The translations under genes were made by a program, and so were the position numbers. A stretch of DNA of 64,000 nucleotides from SZUA-35 sp963781035 (GTDB lineage: Bacteria > Actinomycetota > Acidimicrobiia > Acidimicrobiales > SZUA-35): contig CAWAEN010000004.1 in NCBI GenBank assembly GCA_963781035.1, positions 1,116,001-1,180,000 of the forward strand. The letters run 5' to 3'. The notes under the pieces were generated by a model. The model did no database searches and had not been told where the DNA came from. It saw only the letters and a list, made by a program, of their open reading frames with translations. Positions 1 to 9,727 of the stretch are shown here, piece after piece. Positions within the stretch are counted from its first letter, which is position 1; each line of letters begins with the position of its first letter.

Positions 1-928
1 ATCCGTCCGATACCGGCACGACGACCTTGATTGCCGCCGGTTTGTGTTCGACTCGGAGATGCCGCACCGGGGCCTGTGGTTCACCGTCGAGCTGATAGGG
101 AAACGGCCGGTCGGAACGGAATTCGGCGCCGTGGACGAGCGGCCAGTGGCGGGTGGCGCCCAGATTCGGGACGCCCGCTGGATCGTTGGCGATGGCGGCC
201 CGAGCCGCGGGGAGCAGGCGACTGCTCGACAGCGACGTGAGGGCAACGATCGACAGCGGTGAGTCGAGGGTGGCCTCGGGGGCGACGTCGAGCGGGCGGT
301 TCCCCAGGTAGGTGTACGGATTGACGTTCAGCGCCACGGCCATCTGCGCACCGCGGACGATCCGCCCATCATCGGTCCTGATGTCGAAACGAAGGTTTCG
401 TCGCTCGCTCGATACCCACGTCCGCAGAGCGGCGGCGATGAACCAGGGATGTCCGGCATACCGCTTCAGAGCGGACCGCTCCTCGACCCGATGAACGACA
501 GCAGCATCGAACCCGGCGCCGATGTGGAACAGGAACGCACGGTCACCGGCCATTCCGACACCGGCCAGACGGGTGCTGTCGGCGGCCAGAGCGTCGATCA
601 CGACCCGCGTGGCATCGACGGCAGAGTTGGGGAAGCCGAGCGCCCTGGCGAAGACGTTGGTCGACCCACCGGGAAGCGGTGCGAGCGCACAGTCATGGGT
701 GTCGAGGAGCCCGTTGGCCGCTTCGTTGACCGTGCCGTCGCCGCCGAGGGTCAGGACGACATCGAATCCTTCGCGGCTCGCGCGGTGGGCGAGCCGGGTG
801 GCATGACGCGGTCGGCTGGTCTCGTGGACCACGAGTTCGTGGTCGCCACCGAGGAGCCGCTCGATCAACACGCGGGAGCGGCGTGAGACCGACGAGGCCG
901 TCGGGTTGATGATGAGCGCCAGCTTCAC
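1..928 (-). CDS. Diacylglycerol/lipid kinase family protein (partial, C-terminus off the window)
   Basis: YegS/LCB5-type lipid kinase that would phosphorylate diacylglycerol or a related lipid alcohol with ATP at the membrane. The N-terminus has the NPTAS loop (residues 8-12), the nucleotide-binding GGDGTVNEAANG motif begins at residue 62, and GGSTNVFAR follows about 25 residues later, all in the order expected for the catalytic domain. About 309 codons are present and the frame is still open at base 1, so the last few residues are missing. I chose the GTG at 928, because CAGACT lies 6 nt upstream in the leaderless arrangement seen across this window; an in-frame ATG at 967 would add 13 residues. 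It is divergent from etfB. Lipid substrate is not predictable from sequence. Confidence 0.85.
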   Translation of the reverse strand, partial: MKLALIINPTASSVSRRSRVLIERLLGGDHELVVHETSRPRHATRLAHRASREGFDVVLTLGGDGTVNEAANGLLDTHDCALAPLPGGSTNVFARALGFPNSAVDATRVVIDALAADSTRLAGVGMAGDRAFLFHIGAGFDAAVVHRVEERSALKRYAGHPWFIAAALRTWVSSERRNLRFDIRTDDGRIVRGAQMAVALNVNPYTYLGNRPLDVAPEATLDSPLSIVALTSLSSSRLLPAARAAIANDPAGVPNLGATRHWPLVHGAEFRSDRPFPYQLDGEPQAPVRHLRVEHKPAAIKVVVPVSDG

Positions 929-1016
929 CGGGTGAGTCTGCCGCACAAACGGTGGGTGTTGATCCATGGCCGAACGAATGCGTCGCATGGATTGATCAGT
1001 CTGTCGAGTTTCCGCA

Positions 1017-1022
1017 TACCAT
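1017..1022 (+). promoter_or_regulatory. -10 hexamer TACCAT of etfB, near-leaderless
   Basis: TACCAT fits the actinobacterial TAnnnT -10 pattern and lies 8 nt before the etfB ATG, with no Shine-Dalgarno sequence in between. Confidence 0.45.
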
Positions 1023-1030
1023 CAGCGCCC

Positions 1031-1810
1031 ATGAAAGTCGTCGTCTGTGTCAAGCAAATCCCCGATCCTGCCGATCCCGGCGCACTGGATCCCGAAACTC
1101 GAACGCTCAAGCGAGACGTCAAGCTGATCCTCGATGATTCCGACACGTTCGGAGTCGAGATGGGCCTCCAGCTGGTCGATGCTGCCGGCGGCGGCGAGGT
1201 CCACCTCGTCTCGATGGCTCCGAACAACGAGCGATCCGGTCTGGCCACTGCGCTGGCCATGGGGGCCGCTTCGGCCACCCTGATCAGCGACCCTGTGCTC
1301 GTCGGCACGGATGCGCTGACCACGGCGAAACTGCTCGGTGCCGCCATCGCTGCGCAATCGCCTGACCTGGTCATCACCGGTTCCGAGAGCTCGGACGGAT
1401 ACACCGGGACCGTGCCGGGGCAGATTGCTGCCGTGCTCGATCTGCCGTCTGTCACTGCGGCCAAGGAGGTCGAGGTCGATGGCAACGAACTCAAGGTGAA
1501 GCGTCAGACCGACGCCGGCTACGACGAAGTCGTGTGTCCGATGCCTGCGGTCATCAGTGTCACCGCCGGCGTGGTCGAGCCCCGCTATCCCTCGTTCAAG
1601 GGCATCATGGCCGCCAAGTCGAAGCCCGTCGACGAAAAGACGGTGGCCGACTTCGGTTTCGCGGCCGACAGCGTTGGCTGGGCCGGCTCCGGCCAGGACA
1701 TCGTCGATGTCGCCGAAGCACCCGTGCGCGAAGCGGGTGAAGTCATTGAAGACGACGGTGAGGCCTACCTCAAGATCGTCGAGTTCCTCGAAAATCTCAA
1801 GGTCCTCTAG
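1031..1810 (+). CDS. etfB: Electron transfer flavoprotein subunit beta
   Basis: EtfB, 259 aa, the small subunit of the soluble ETF heterodimer that takes electrons from acyl-CoA dehydrogenases and passes them to ETF:quinone oxidoreductase. The protein opens with MKVVVCVKQIPD, the classic EtfB N-terminus, and carries the AMP/FAD-binding loop region around ITGSESSDGYTGTVPGQIA and the AAKEVEVDG and PRYPSFKGIMAAK segments conserved in the family. The start at 1031 is preferred over an upstream in-frame start at 932, because family homology begins exactly there. etfA follows 12 nt downstream, so the two are co-transcribed, as is usual. The pair suggests fatty-acid or sterol beta-oxidation capacity, consistent with the thiolase module near 60 kb. 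Confidence 0.96.
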   Translation: MKVVVCVKQIPDPADPGALDPETRTLKRDVKLILDDSDTFGVEMGLQLVDAAGGGEVHLVSMAPNNERSGLATALAMGAASATLISDPVLVGTDALTTAKLLGAAIAAQSPDLVITGSESSDGYTGTVPGQIAAVLDLPSVTAAKEVEVDGNELKVKRQTDAGYDEVVCPMPAVISVTAGVVEPRYPSFKGIMAAKSKPVDEKTVADFGFAADSVGWAGSGQDIVDVAEAPVREAGEVIEDDGEAYLKIVEFLENLKVL

Positions 1811-1822
1811 GAAGGCTGAACC

Positions 1823-2791
1823 ATGACACTCGACACCATTTGGGTCTACGCAGAGGCAGTCGACGGCGAGGTCACCTCGACCACGCTCGAACTGCTCACC
1901 AAGGCACGTGAGCTCGCCGACACCGTGGCGTGCGTCTACGCCGGCGATGACGCCGACGACGTCGCTGCAGCGCTCGGAGAGTACGGAGCCGAAACGGTCC
2001 ATGCCGTCACCGATCTCGACGGAGCGCTTCTGGGCGTCCCCGTCGCTGCGGCCATCGCGGCCGCAGTCGATGCCGGCGACGGTCCCGATGCGGTTCTGGT
2101 CGGCACCTCATACGACGGACGCGACATCGCCTCCCGACTGTCGGTGAAGCTCGATCGCACCATCATCACCAATGTGGTCGACGTCGAAGTCGACGGCGAC
2201 ACGCTGGTCGGTACCGAGGCGATCTTCGGTGGAGCCACCAACATCAAGACGAAGTTCACCGGCGAGGGTCCGTACATCATGCTGGTCCGCCCGAAGTCGT
2301 TCGCGGCCGAGCCGAGCGGCGGTTCCGAGGCCGACGTCGAGGATCTCGACGTCCCCGATCTCGGTGCCAGCGGCGGTGCCCGCGTCGTCGACCGCTTCAT
2401 CGAGGAATCCGATGGACCGAAGCTCGACGAGGCAACGCTCGTCGTGGCCGGTGGCCGCGGTATCGGTGAGGCCGAGAAGTTCGAGATGATCACGAAGCTG
2501 GCGAAGAAGCTCAACGGTGCTGCGGGTGCGTCCCGTGCGATCGTCGACGCCGGCTGGGTGCCCTATTCGCAGCAGGTCGGCCAGACCGGCAAGGTCGTGA
2601 AGCCCAACGTCTACATCGCGGCCGGCATCTCGGGTGCCACGCAGCACCTGGTCGGCATGAAGGGTTCCAAGAACATCATCGCGATCAACAAGGATCCGGA
2701 GGCGCCGATCTTCGGCATCGCCGACCTCGGCATCGTCGGCGACGTGCACAAGGTGATCCCTGCCCTGCTCGAGGCCCTCGAGGCCCGCTGA
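1823..2791 (+). CDS. etfA: Electron transfer flavoprotein subunit alpha
   Basis: EtfA, 322 aa, the FAD-binding large subunit of ETF. The N-terminal half is the variable nucleotide-fold domain; the C-terminal half carries the conserved FAD domain with GGRGIGEAEKF, GASRAIVDAGWVPYSQQVGQTG, the GISGATQHLVGM loop and the terminal INKDPEAPIFGIADLGIVGD segment. Length is normal for the family. It starts 12 nt after etfB with GAAGGCTGAACC before the ATG, a moderate Shine-Dalgarno, as expected for the second gene of an operon whose first gene is leaderless or nearly so. No defects seen. Confidence 0.96.
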   Translation: MTLDTIWVYAEAVDGEVTSTTLELLTKARELADTVACVYAGDDADDVAAALGEYGAETVHAVTDLDGALLGVPVAAAIAAAVDAGDGPDAVLVGTSYDGRDIASRLSVKLDRTIITNVVDVEVDGDTLVGTEAIFGGATNIKTKFTGEGPYIMLVRPKSFAAEPSGGSEADVEDLDVPDLGASGGARVVDRFIEESDGPKLDEATLVVAGGRGIGEAEKFEMITKLAKKLNGAAGASRAIVDAGWVPYSQQVGQTGKVVKPNVYIAAGISGATQHLVGMKGSKNIIAINKDPEAPIFGIADLGIVGDVHKVIPALLEALEAR

Positions 2792-2912
2792 TTCCAGCCC
2801 GATCTCGACAACTGGCGGTACGGAAGGTCGCTCCGGCGTCATTCCGTGCCGCCAGTAGTGGTTTTGGTGGGTTGGTCGGTTTTCGTGAGCGGGCCGGTTC
2901 TGGTGGGCGGAG

Positions 2913-2918
2913 TAGTGT
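2913..2918 (+). promoter_or_regulatory. -10 hexamer TAGTGT of the M20 peptidase gene, leaderless
   Basis: TAGTGT ends 6 nt before the ATG at 2925, the spacing expected if transcription starts at the start codon itself. No ribosome binding site is visible. Confidence 0.6.
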
Positions 2919-2924
2919 CGAGGC

Positions 2925-4289
2925 ATGACTGCTGACGCGGCAACGATCGACCGACTCACCGGTGAAACGGTGGATCTGCTCCAGGCGATGATCCGGAATC
3001 AGTGCGTGAACGACGGTCGGCCCGAGTCCGGTGAGGAGGACCGCACGGCCAGACTCCTGCGTGATGAGCTCGAGGGTTCTGGTGTCGACCTCCAGTTGTT
3101 CGAACCGACGCCGGGCCGCACGTCGCTCGTCGCCCGATACGAGGGCACCGACCCGGACGCGCCGGCGCTGTGTCTCATGGGACACACCGACGTCGTCCCC
3201 GTCTCGGCTGACGGTTGGCAGCGCGACCCGTTCGCGGGCGAGCTGATCGGCTCCGGCGATGACGCCGAGGTCTGGGGTCGAGGCGCTGTCGACATGCTCA
3301 ACCTCACCAGTTCGATGGCCGTGGCGTTCCGTCACATGGTTCAGTCCGGGATCCGCTATCCGGGCGACATCGTCTACTTCGCCGTCGCCGACGAGGAAGC
3401 GGGCGGACGCCACGGTGCCGAGGTCCTCGTCCGCGACGAATGGGACGCTCTCCGCTGCGACTACGTCCTCACCGAATTCGGTGGTTTCGCCTACAACCGG
3501 CCCGAGGGGTCGAGCCTGCTCGTCACCACGGCCGAGAAGGGCATTGGCTGGCGACGGCTCAGGGTGAAGGGCACGCCAGGGCACGGATCCGCCCCGCTGG
3601 GATCCGACAATGCGCTGATCAAGGCGGCCGAGGTCGTTCGCCGGATCGCGGAATACGACCCGAAGGCGAAGATCGACGATTTGTGGATCGCCAAGCTGGA
3701 CGCGCTCGGTATCTCAGGTGACTTGAGGGATCGCCTGATGGACCCATCGGCGCTGCGGGAGGCCATCGACGAACTCCCGTCTGGCTTCGCCGCCAACATG
3801 CACTCGTGCTCCCACATGTCGTTCAGTCCCAACGTGATCCATGGCGGCGTGAAGACCAACGTGATCCCCGACGAGGTCGTCATCGAGGTCGACATCCGCA
3901 CGTTGCCAGGCGAGACCAGCCACGACGTCGACGCCAACCTGAAGGAGGCGCTGGGCGACCTGTCCTCCGCGGTCACCGTCGAGGTGTTGCAGGAGGACCC
4001 GAGCTCGGCGTCCCCGGCCCAGGGTCCACTCTGGGACGCGCTCGGCGACGCGATGCGCGTCGCCTATCCCGAGGCGGCAGTGATCCCGAGCATGGTGACC
4101 GGCGGGACCGACAGCCGCTTCTTCCGTGAGCGGGGTGTGGTTGCCTACGGCGCCGGACTGTTGAGTTCGTCGATCGACGCCGGTGAGTTCTTCAAGCGAT
4201 TCCACGGGCACAACGAACGGATCGACGTCGCCTCGCTTCGCCTCACCACTCGTCTGTGGCTCGACGTCGCGGATCGTCTCTGGGCGTGA
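2925..4289 (+). CDS. M20 family metallopeptidase (ArgE/DapE/carboxypeptidase type)
   Basis: M20-type zinc amidohydrolase, 454 aa, cytosolic (no signal peptide). Metal ligands appear in family order: His in LMGHTDVVPV (residue about 88), bridging Asp in WGRGAVDML, the catalytic/metal EE pair in VADEEAGG, and the late acidic and His positions near GGTDSRFFRERG and FHGHNERI. The inserted lid/dimerisation domain spans roughly residues 205-340. Such enzymes release acyl or aminoacyl groups from amino acids or dipeptides; the exact substrate cannot be read from sequence. The 3' end overlaps by 47 nt, convergently, with the next minus-strand gene. Confidence 0.88.
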   Translation: MTADAATIDRLTGETVDLLQAMIRNQCVNDGRPESGEEDRTARLLRDELEGSGVDLQLFEPTPGRTSLVARYEGTDPDAPALCLMGHTDVVPVSADGWQRDPFAGELIGSGDDAEVWGRGAVDMLNLTSSMAVAFRHMVQSGIRYPGDIVYFAVADEEAGGRHGAEVLVRDEWDALRCDYVLTEFGGFAYNRPEGSSLLVTTAEKGIGWRRLRVKGTPGHGSAPLGSDNALIKAAEVVRRIAEYDPKAKIDDLWIAKLDALGISGDLRDRLMDPSALREAIDELPSGFAANMHSCSHMSFSPNVIHGGVKTNVIPDEVVIEVDIRTLPGETSHDVDANLKEALGDLSSAVTVEVLQEDPSSASPAQGPLWDALGDAMRVAYPEAAVIPSMVTGGTDSRFFRERGVVAYGAGLLSSSIDAGEFFKRFHGHNERIDVASLRLTTRLWLDVADRLWA

Positions 4290-5453
4290 ACGGGGAGCGG
4301 TCGATGGTGAGGTCGAGGATGTCCTCGACGATCACCCGGATCGAACGCAGCGCCATGCCCGGTGTCGGCCAGTCCGGGTGGAGCCGGAGCGACGTTTCGG
4401 TGCCGCGGATCTCGATCGCGCCCGGAGCGGTGGATGCTCATGAGTGGAAATGGCCCGGCTCGTGGCGGAACGACCAGTGCATCCGACGCCTGCTCGTCAC
4501 CGTTGCCGCCGCCGAAGATGATGGGCAGATCGGCGAAGCTGAGGCGGGTTCCCACCGGGGCGACCGTGGCAGACGCGTCGGCGACGGTCCACGTGCCGGC
4601 CCGTCGAATGACGGCGCCGTCGAGCACGAGATCGAGTGTCGGCCAGGTGCACCGGTAGCCGATCAGCCGGTCGAGCTCGAGACAGCCCCCGTACGACGAT
4701 CTCGCTTCGCGAACCGGCCGGCTCGTGGAGTGTCGATGCCGGGAAACGTTCGCCGATGAATCGTCGGAACACCGGATGATCCGAACTGGATCCGGCCACG
4801 ACGACGTCGGCGATCGAGGCGGAGAGGACGGACCATGGCACGGGCCGGCTGTGTCCGGCCGAACCGTAGGCCGTCTCGAGTAGCGCCCGCATCGCTGCGG
4901 TCGCTGTGTCGGGATCGGCGTTCGACGTGGTGGTGAGCTGGGCTGCGGCCAGGACCTTGCACCGAGAGACGTCGACCACGATGGCCGAGGTCCGACCCCC
5001 GTCGTTGTCCATCACGAGCGTCTTGCCCTGCGGAGCGTCAGCACCCGTGGCCAGCCAATACGCCAGGACGGCATAGGGGCGAGGCACGAAAGGGTCGGTG
5101 CCGAGGACGAATCCGGCGTTGCTCAGTGCGGTGCGGAGATGGGCCAGATGCCCGGGAGAGGCGCTGACGGGGACCGCGACACGGACGCGCCCCCGCTGCT
5201 CGACGATTCCGGCGAGGCAGTCCGCGATGGCGCTTGCCGTCTCGGCCGCATCGCGCAGGTTCCCGGACCGGACGAGCCGGTCGAGTCGATCATGAAGTCG
5301 TTCGGCGGGGCGTCCTGGCTCGCACCAGCGGACGACGAGACCGTCGCTGTCATCGCCGAGGCGCACCAGTTCGGGGGCCGAGGCGCCTGCCCGTTCGCGG
5401 AAGTGCGCGGCAAAGGCCAGATGATGACCCAGATCGATTGCCGTGCTGCTCAC
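4243..5453 (-). pseudogene. Actin/Hsp70-fold ATPase-like protein, frameshifted
   Basis: The first about 260 codons from the GTG at 5453 read cleanly and contain a phosphate-2-like loop (VMDNDGGRTSAIVVDV) resembling the Hsp70/actin ATPase fold, plus ASIADVVVAGSSSDHPVF reminiscent of the adenosine-binding region. Near 4660-4700 the coding frame shifts; TWTVADASATVAPVG and FADLPIIFGGGNGDEQ continue in a second frame, and RSIRVIVEDILDLTIDRSPF (about 4300-4365) in a third, ending at a stop at 4243. At least two indels are needed. The total, about 400 aa, is shorter than DnaK and lacks its substrate-binding domain. Function unknown; it may be a real gene with sequence errors. TAGCGT 8 nt upstream supports the start. 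Confidence 0.55.
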
Positions 5454-5461
5454 GAGCAGCG

Positions 5462-5467
5462 ACGCTA
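5462..5467 (-). promoter_or_regulatory. -10 hexamer TAGCGT of the actin/Hsp70-fold gene
   Basis: On the minus strand TAGCGT lies 8 nt before the GTG at 5453, matching the leaderless arrangement. Confidence 0.45.
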
Positions 5468-5484
5468 GCCAACCTTGGCGTCGA

Positions 5485-5673
5485 TCAACCGCATCCCGAG
5501 CAAGGAGCTGGACCGAAGTGGGTCACGTGGTCTGTCCAGGTCCGGCCATCGAAGTACCGCATTCGGTGTTGAGCCTGGGGATCATCGAACCATCCTGAGG
5601 TCGTGGGATGACTCGTTGCCGGAAGCGTCGCACGATCGCTCGCTCGTTGGTCCGATTCGAGAATCGACATCAC
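5485..5673 (-). CDS. Small protein with DUF2510-like motif
   Basis: 62 aa. The C-terminal half reads GWFDDPQAQHRMRYFDGRTWTDHV, in two blocks matching the actinobacterial DUF2510 signature (GWY-D-P ... RYWDGR-WT), a short tryptophan-rich module found at termini of membrane and secreted proteins. No membrane segment or signal peptide is visible here. It could be a stand-alone small protein or the remnant of a larger one. Function unknown. Confidence 0.4.
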   Translation of the reverse strand: MMSILESDQRASDRATLPATSHPTTSGWFDDPQAQHRMRYFDGRTWTDHVTHFGPAPCSGCG

Positions 5674-5803
5674 ATGCCCCCTGGGGTCCGCCTGTGCACC
5701 ACATCATGATCGACCGCTGCGACGAGCATCTTGAGTCGAATTGTGGACTTCGGCCCCGGAAGATGAGTCGATGTGACCAGGCCGGGGTCGAAGAGGTGTC
5801 GGG

Positions 5804-6628
5804 TCAGGCGACGAGAGCTGCAGCCGGGGCGTGGGCGTGGAGCGTCCCCATCGCGTGGCGCCGGGTGAGCTCGGCCCGACCTTCGGCACACTGAGCAGCG
5901 AACGGGCACCAGCCGCACAGCACCCCGGGCTTGGCATCGAAGGTGTCGGTCGAGCACGCCGTGGTGACTGCGCTCCAGGTGTCGCCGAGGAGGCCGGTGG
6001 CCTCCTCGAGCCTGCGGTCGGTGACGGTGACGTCGAGAATCTTCTGACCGAGGTACAGCAAGCGGGCCCGCTCGGGCTGCTCGTCGCCCATGGCGTCGAG
6101 CGCTGCGGCGTACAACATGACCTGCTGGATCTTGTCGTCACGGAATCGGACACCGGGCAGCGTGCCGGACTTGTAGTCGCTCACGACGAGCTTGCCGTCG
6201 ATCCGGTCGACTCGGTCGATGATGCCGAGGAACGGAACATCGCCGAGGGTGGCGGTGACCTTCTGCTCGGTGGACACGACCTCGACGGCGGCGGGATCCT
6301 CGAGATCCCACAGTCCGGCGATCGCCAACCATGCTCGCCAGCGGAACGCCCGGGCCTCGTCGTCGTCGAGGTCGAGCTCCTGGAACTGCTCGTTCGACTC
6401 GAGATCGGGCCACAGGCGGCGCGCCAGCGCCTTTGCCTGGTCGATGGTGCGGTGAGTGCTGGGAAGCCCGCAGAGGTGCTCGAGGACGGTGTGAGCGAAG
6501 GTGCCGACGACCGCAGCCTGCCCTGATGGCTCGGGGAGGCGATCGACGTACTTGAACTTCCAGCGGCGCGGGCAGCCGTCGAACGCCGACGCCGAGCTGG
6601 GAGAGAGGTGAGAGGGCAGTTCCGCCAT
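5804..6628 (-). CDS. RecB-family PD-(D/E)XK exonuclease with Fe-S cysteines
   Basis: Stand-alone nuclease domain of the RecB/AddB/Cas4 type, about 274 aa from the preferred ATG at 6628 (an in-frame start at 6658 adds 10 residues). The nuclease core shows GIIDRVDRIDG (motif II Asp), VVSDYKSG (motif III D-x-K) and a downstream QVMLYAAAL helix with the conserved Gln and Tyr. A single Cys in FDGCPRRWKF near the N-terminus and the C-terminal cluster CGWCPFAAQC preceded by another Cys match the four-cysteine iron-sulfur cage of this family. Actinobacterial relatives are usually annotated as RecB family exonuclease; a role in DNA repair or recombination is likely but not specified by the neighbours. 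Confidence 0.85.
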   Translation of the reverse strand: MAELPSHLSPSSASAFDGCPRRWKFKYVDRLPEPSGQAAVVGTFAHTVLEHLCGLPSTHRTIDQAKALARRLWPDLESNEQFQELDLDDDEARAFRWRAWLAIAGLWDLEDPAAVEVVSTEQKVTATLGDVPFLGIIDRVDRIDGKLVVSDYKSGTLPGVRFRDDKIQQVMLYAAALDAMGDEQPERARLLYLGQKILDVTVTDRRLEEATGLLGDTWSAVTTACSTDTFDAKPGVLCGWCPFAAQCAEGRAELTRRHAMGTLHAHAPAAALVA

Positions 6629-6679
6629 GGCACCCATCATGCCACGGGGGTGTGACAATTACAGTGGTGTGATTTGGCT

Positions 6680-7969
6680 TCAGCGCAGGACGCCGCCGCC
6701 GATTCCACCACCGCCTCGAGCTCGAGTCGTAGCCACGGCGTTGCTGGGTGCGGCGACTCGTGCTGCCGCCGCCGAGCCCGCCGCCCAGGAGCAGGCGCAT
6801 GACCAGCGTCATCAAGCCGGCCTTTGCGAGGCCACCGAGCATGCCGCCCCCGCGGCGGCTCGTGCGCTGCTGCGGGGCCGTGCGTCGGCTTCGTCCTGAT
6901 CCGCCGGGAAACAACGATTCGTCGTCGCCGAGGGCCGGTCGATCGTCGCCGAGGGACCGGCCGGAGCGGCCGGTCGGCCGAGTGGGTGCGTCGGGGGCCG
7001 ACGTTTCGCCACCGAGCGGCGGCACCGGTCGGCGACCGCCCGGTCGGCCTGAACCGGCCGTGGGGGCGTCATCGCCGATGCGGGGTTCAGGCGGGGGCGT
7101 GCGTCCGTCGAGCCGGGCCTCGATCACGTCGAACTGCCATTCGGCCCGGTCGAGGCGATCGTCGAGGGCGTCGATCTCCACCGCCGTGGAGGCGTCGTCG
7201 AGTCCGAGGCTGACGTCCTGGAATGTCTGGGCCGCGTCTTCGTAGATTCGACGCAACTCGTCGTCGGCGTTGGCGATGCGATCGCCGAGGTCGATGACGT
7301 GGTCGGCATTGTTCCGCAGCTGTTCGCGGATTTCGGCCCGGTCCTCGGCCAGTTCCTTCTCGAGTGCCGCTGCCTTGCGTCGTCGACCGACGAAGAAGCG
7401 GACGGCGAAGAACGCCACGATCCCGAGCAGGAGGATCCAGAGCCACGGCACGCCGCCGTCCGAGGTCGATGGCGAGGTCGATTCGGCGGCGGTGGTTCCC
7501 GCATCGTCTGATCCCGCGGCTTCGGCGGGAACCTCTGAGCCGCCGTCGAGGATGTCGACCACGGTGTCGACCCCGGCGGCGATCGCTCCACGAGCGAAAT
7601 CGGGGGTTGCCGCATCGACCGCGGCTGCCGCCGCGTCGTTGTCTGTGGATTGCACCCACACGCCGCTCGAGTCGAGAACGATCAGTGATCGGTACGTCGA
7701 ACCGCTGGCGTCGAGGCGGTCGAGCAGTCCGGACGCAATGATGGGGAGGTCCCCGGCATTCTCCTGGTCGAGGTAGACGAATCCGACCCCTTGATCGTTG
7801 GCTCGATCGACAGCCTCGGCCGCCACGTTCTCGAGATCGCGTTCCAGGTAGAAGCCGGTCCGATCGATCTCCGAGGCGATGTCGTCGAGCGTCTGAGCCG
7901 CGGCCGGAGCCGCCATCCACGCCAGGAGACACAGATCGAGAGAACCAACACGGACCGAAGATGTCGCAC
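6680..7969 (-). CDS. TPM-domain-like single-pass membrane protein, with frameshifts at both ends
   Basis: From the GTG at 7969 the frame encodes MRHLRSVLVLSIC, then a one-base shift near 7930 continues as LLAWMAAPAAAQTLDDI, together a typical signal peptide with Ala-x-Ala cleavage. Next comes an extracytoplasmic about 110-aa domain resembling TPM repeats, a membrane segment (VPWLWILLLGIVAFFAVRFF), a charged coiled-coil region, and a Gly/Arg-rich tail. Near 6725 another shift is likely, because the current frame would run 500 nt through the nuclease gene, whereas the alternative frame ends RGGGGIGGGVLR at a stop at 6680, a normal ending for such proteins. TAGCCT 6 nt before the GTG supports the start. 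Function unknown. Confidence 0.65.
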
Positions 7970-7975
7970 GAACGC

Positions 7976-7981
7976 AGGCTA
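7976..7981 (-). promoter_or_regulatory. -10 hexamer TAGCCT of the TPM-like gene, leaderless
   Basis: TAGCCT on the minus strand ends 6 nt before the GTG at 7969. It sits just past the stop of the phosphorylase gene, so this gene has its own promoter. Confidence 0.5.
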
Positions 7982-8001
7982 ACGGCTGCGCAAAGGGGGG
8001 A

Positions 8002-9646
8002 TCAGGGGATCTCGAGCCAGACGCTGTCGTAGGCCTCGAGTTGTGTCGAGGGAGCGGTGCCGGTCACGAGTTCGACGGCGCCGGCCACCAGCGTGGTGAC
8101 GTCGACTGCCCCGGCGCCGAGATTCACCACGACCCGAGCTCGTTTCCCGTCGTAGCTGGCGGTCGACGGCGAACACCCCGGGCGGACCGTCGAGCACGGT
8201 CATCGACCCCTCGGGGTGGAACGCTCGGCTCGATCGGCGACGGGCAACGAGAGCGGCCAGACCGGCGCTGACGACCTGGGCTCTGGTTCCTTCGGTTCGC
8301 AGCTCGTCGACGAGACCGGCTCGGTCGGCGAAGGGTGTGCGGTTGATGTCGCGGGCATGTCCGGTCCGAACCACGGCGTCGACGTCGTTCGAGGCCCCGA
8401 ACGCGGCGTGGGCGTACACGGTGGCGACCCCGGGGAGTGCAAACATCAGCGCATGGGTGGCGAGGTGTCGTCGAATGGCCGTTCGCTCGTCCACGCCGTC
8501 CCCCGGCCCCTTCATCAGGTCGAACCACGTGGTGTTGAGTTCGTACGGCGCTGTCGTACCGTCGGCCAGGGATCGTTCGCCGACGTGTCCGCCATTGGCT
8601 CGGCATGCGTCGATGATGATGGCCAACTGGTCGGTGTCGAGCAGCCCCTCGGCCGGGCGGACGCCGATCCCGTCGTGGCAGGCGAGGAAGTTGAGGAAGG
8701 ATCGACCCGGCCCGGTGATGGCGTCGATGCCCGCGGCCCACGTCCTGAGGACCTCGGTGTCGCCGCTGAGCACGGCGTGGGCGACGAGGGGAGCAAGTGG
8801 GAACTGGTAGACCGCGTGGACCTCGCTGGTGCCGGGCTCGCCGAGGTACGAGATGTTCTCGGCGTGGGGGACGTTGGTCTCGCTGATGAGGATCGTTCCC
8901 GGTGACACCTCGTCGACGAACGATCGCATCAGCTGGATCAGCTGGTGGGTCTGGGGGAGGTGGATCGACGCCGTCGCTTCGTCCTTCCACAGGAATCCGA
9001 TGGCATCCAAACGGATCGCTTCGGCGCCGTGTCGGCAGTAGCGGGCCAGCACCTCGAGCACGCGGAGCAACACGGCCGGGTTGCCGTAGTCGAGGTCGAC
9101 CTGGTCAGGGGAGAAGGTGGTCCAGACGTGGATCGTTTCGCCGGCTGTGGTGCGGAAGGGGGTCAGGAGCGGCGAGGTACGGGGCCGTACCACCCGGCTG
9201 GTGTCGATGTCAGGATCGCTGGTCCGGAAGAAGCCTGCGTACTGCTCGTCCCCGGCGAGGAACCCCTGGAACCACGGACTCTCGGCCGACATGTGGTTGA
9301 TCACGGCATCGAACATGACCGTTCGCTTCGACGTGATCCGCTCGACGTCGTCCCATGTTCCGTAGCGGGTGTCGACCTCCTCGTAGTCGATGACAGCGAA
9401 CCCGCCGTCCGAACTCCACGGAGCAAACGGCAGCAGGTGCACGCCGTCCACGATCTCGGCCAGCTCGTTCTCGATGAACTGGTCGAGCGCTTCGAGGGGA
9501 GCGGCACCGTTGTCCGGAAAGTGGTCGGCGTAGGAGATGAGCCACACCGATGATTCCGACCAACTCGGTCGAGCCGGTGCCGCGTCCTCTGCTCCCTGCA
9601 GGTTCGGCCGATGCTGATCGATCAGCCGCTCGACGTCGTCGGCCAC
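8002..9646 (-). CDS. GH13_18 sugar phosphorylase (sucrose or glucosylglycerate phosphorylase), one frameshift
   Basis: Alpha-amylase-superfamily phosphorylase that would cleave a glucosyl disaccharide with phosphate to give glucose-1-phosphate in the cytosol. Motifs in order: FDAVINHMS, nucleophile Asp in EAIRLDAIG, acid/base Glu in LISETNVPH, and FLACHDGIGVRP. HDGIG-x-RP is more typical of YcjM-type glucosylglycerate phosphorylases than of bifidobacterial sucrose phosphorylase. Near 8160 the frame shifts: the C-terminal beta-domain (ASYDGKRARVVVNLGAG to SVWLEIP) lies in another frame and ends at 8002. Coding sequence also extends upstream of the first usable start (RRDLLTAVYGSDVAAG up to about 9715), but no standard start codon is visible there. 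It is the last gene of the sugar transport operon, just after the permease stop. Confidence 0.85.
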
Positions 9647-9727
9647 ACCGGCCGCGACATCACTGCCGTAGACGGCAGTGAGGAGGTCGCGTCGGTGATG
9701 TGCGCCGTGTGTCGTGGCCGACAGGGG

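Noticed and set aside
6138..7916. A single 592-aa protein covering the TPM-like gene and part of the RecB-like gene
   Set aside because: Its last 170 residues are an out-of-frame shadow of the nuclease; a one-base shift near 6725 gives a normal Gly-rich ending.
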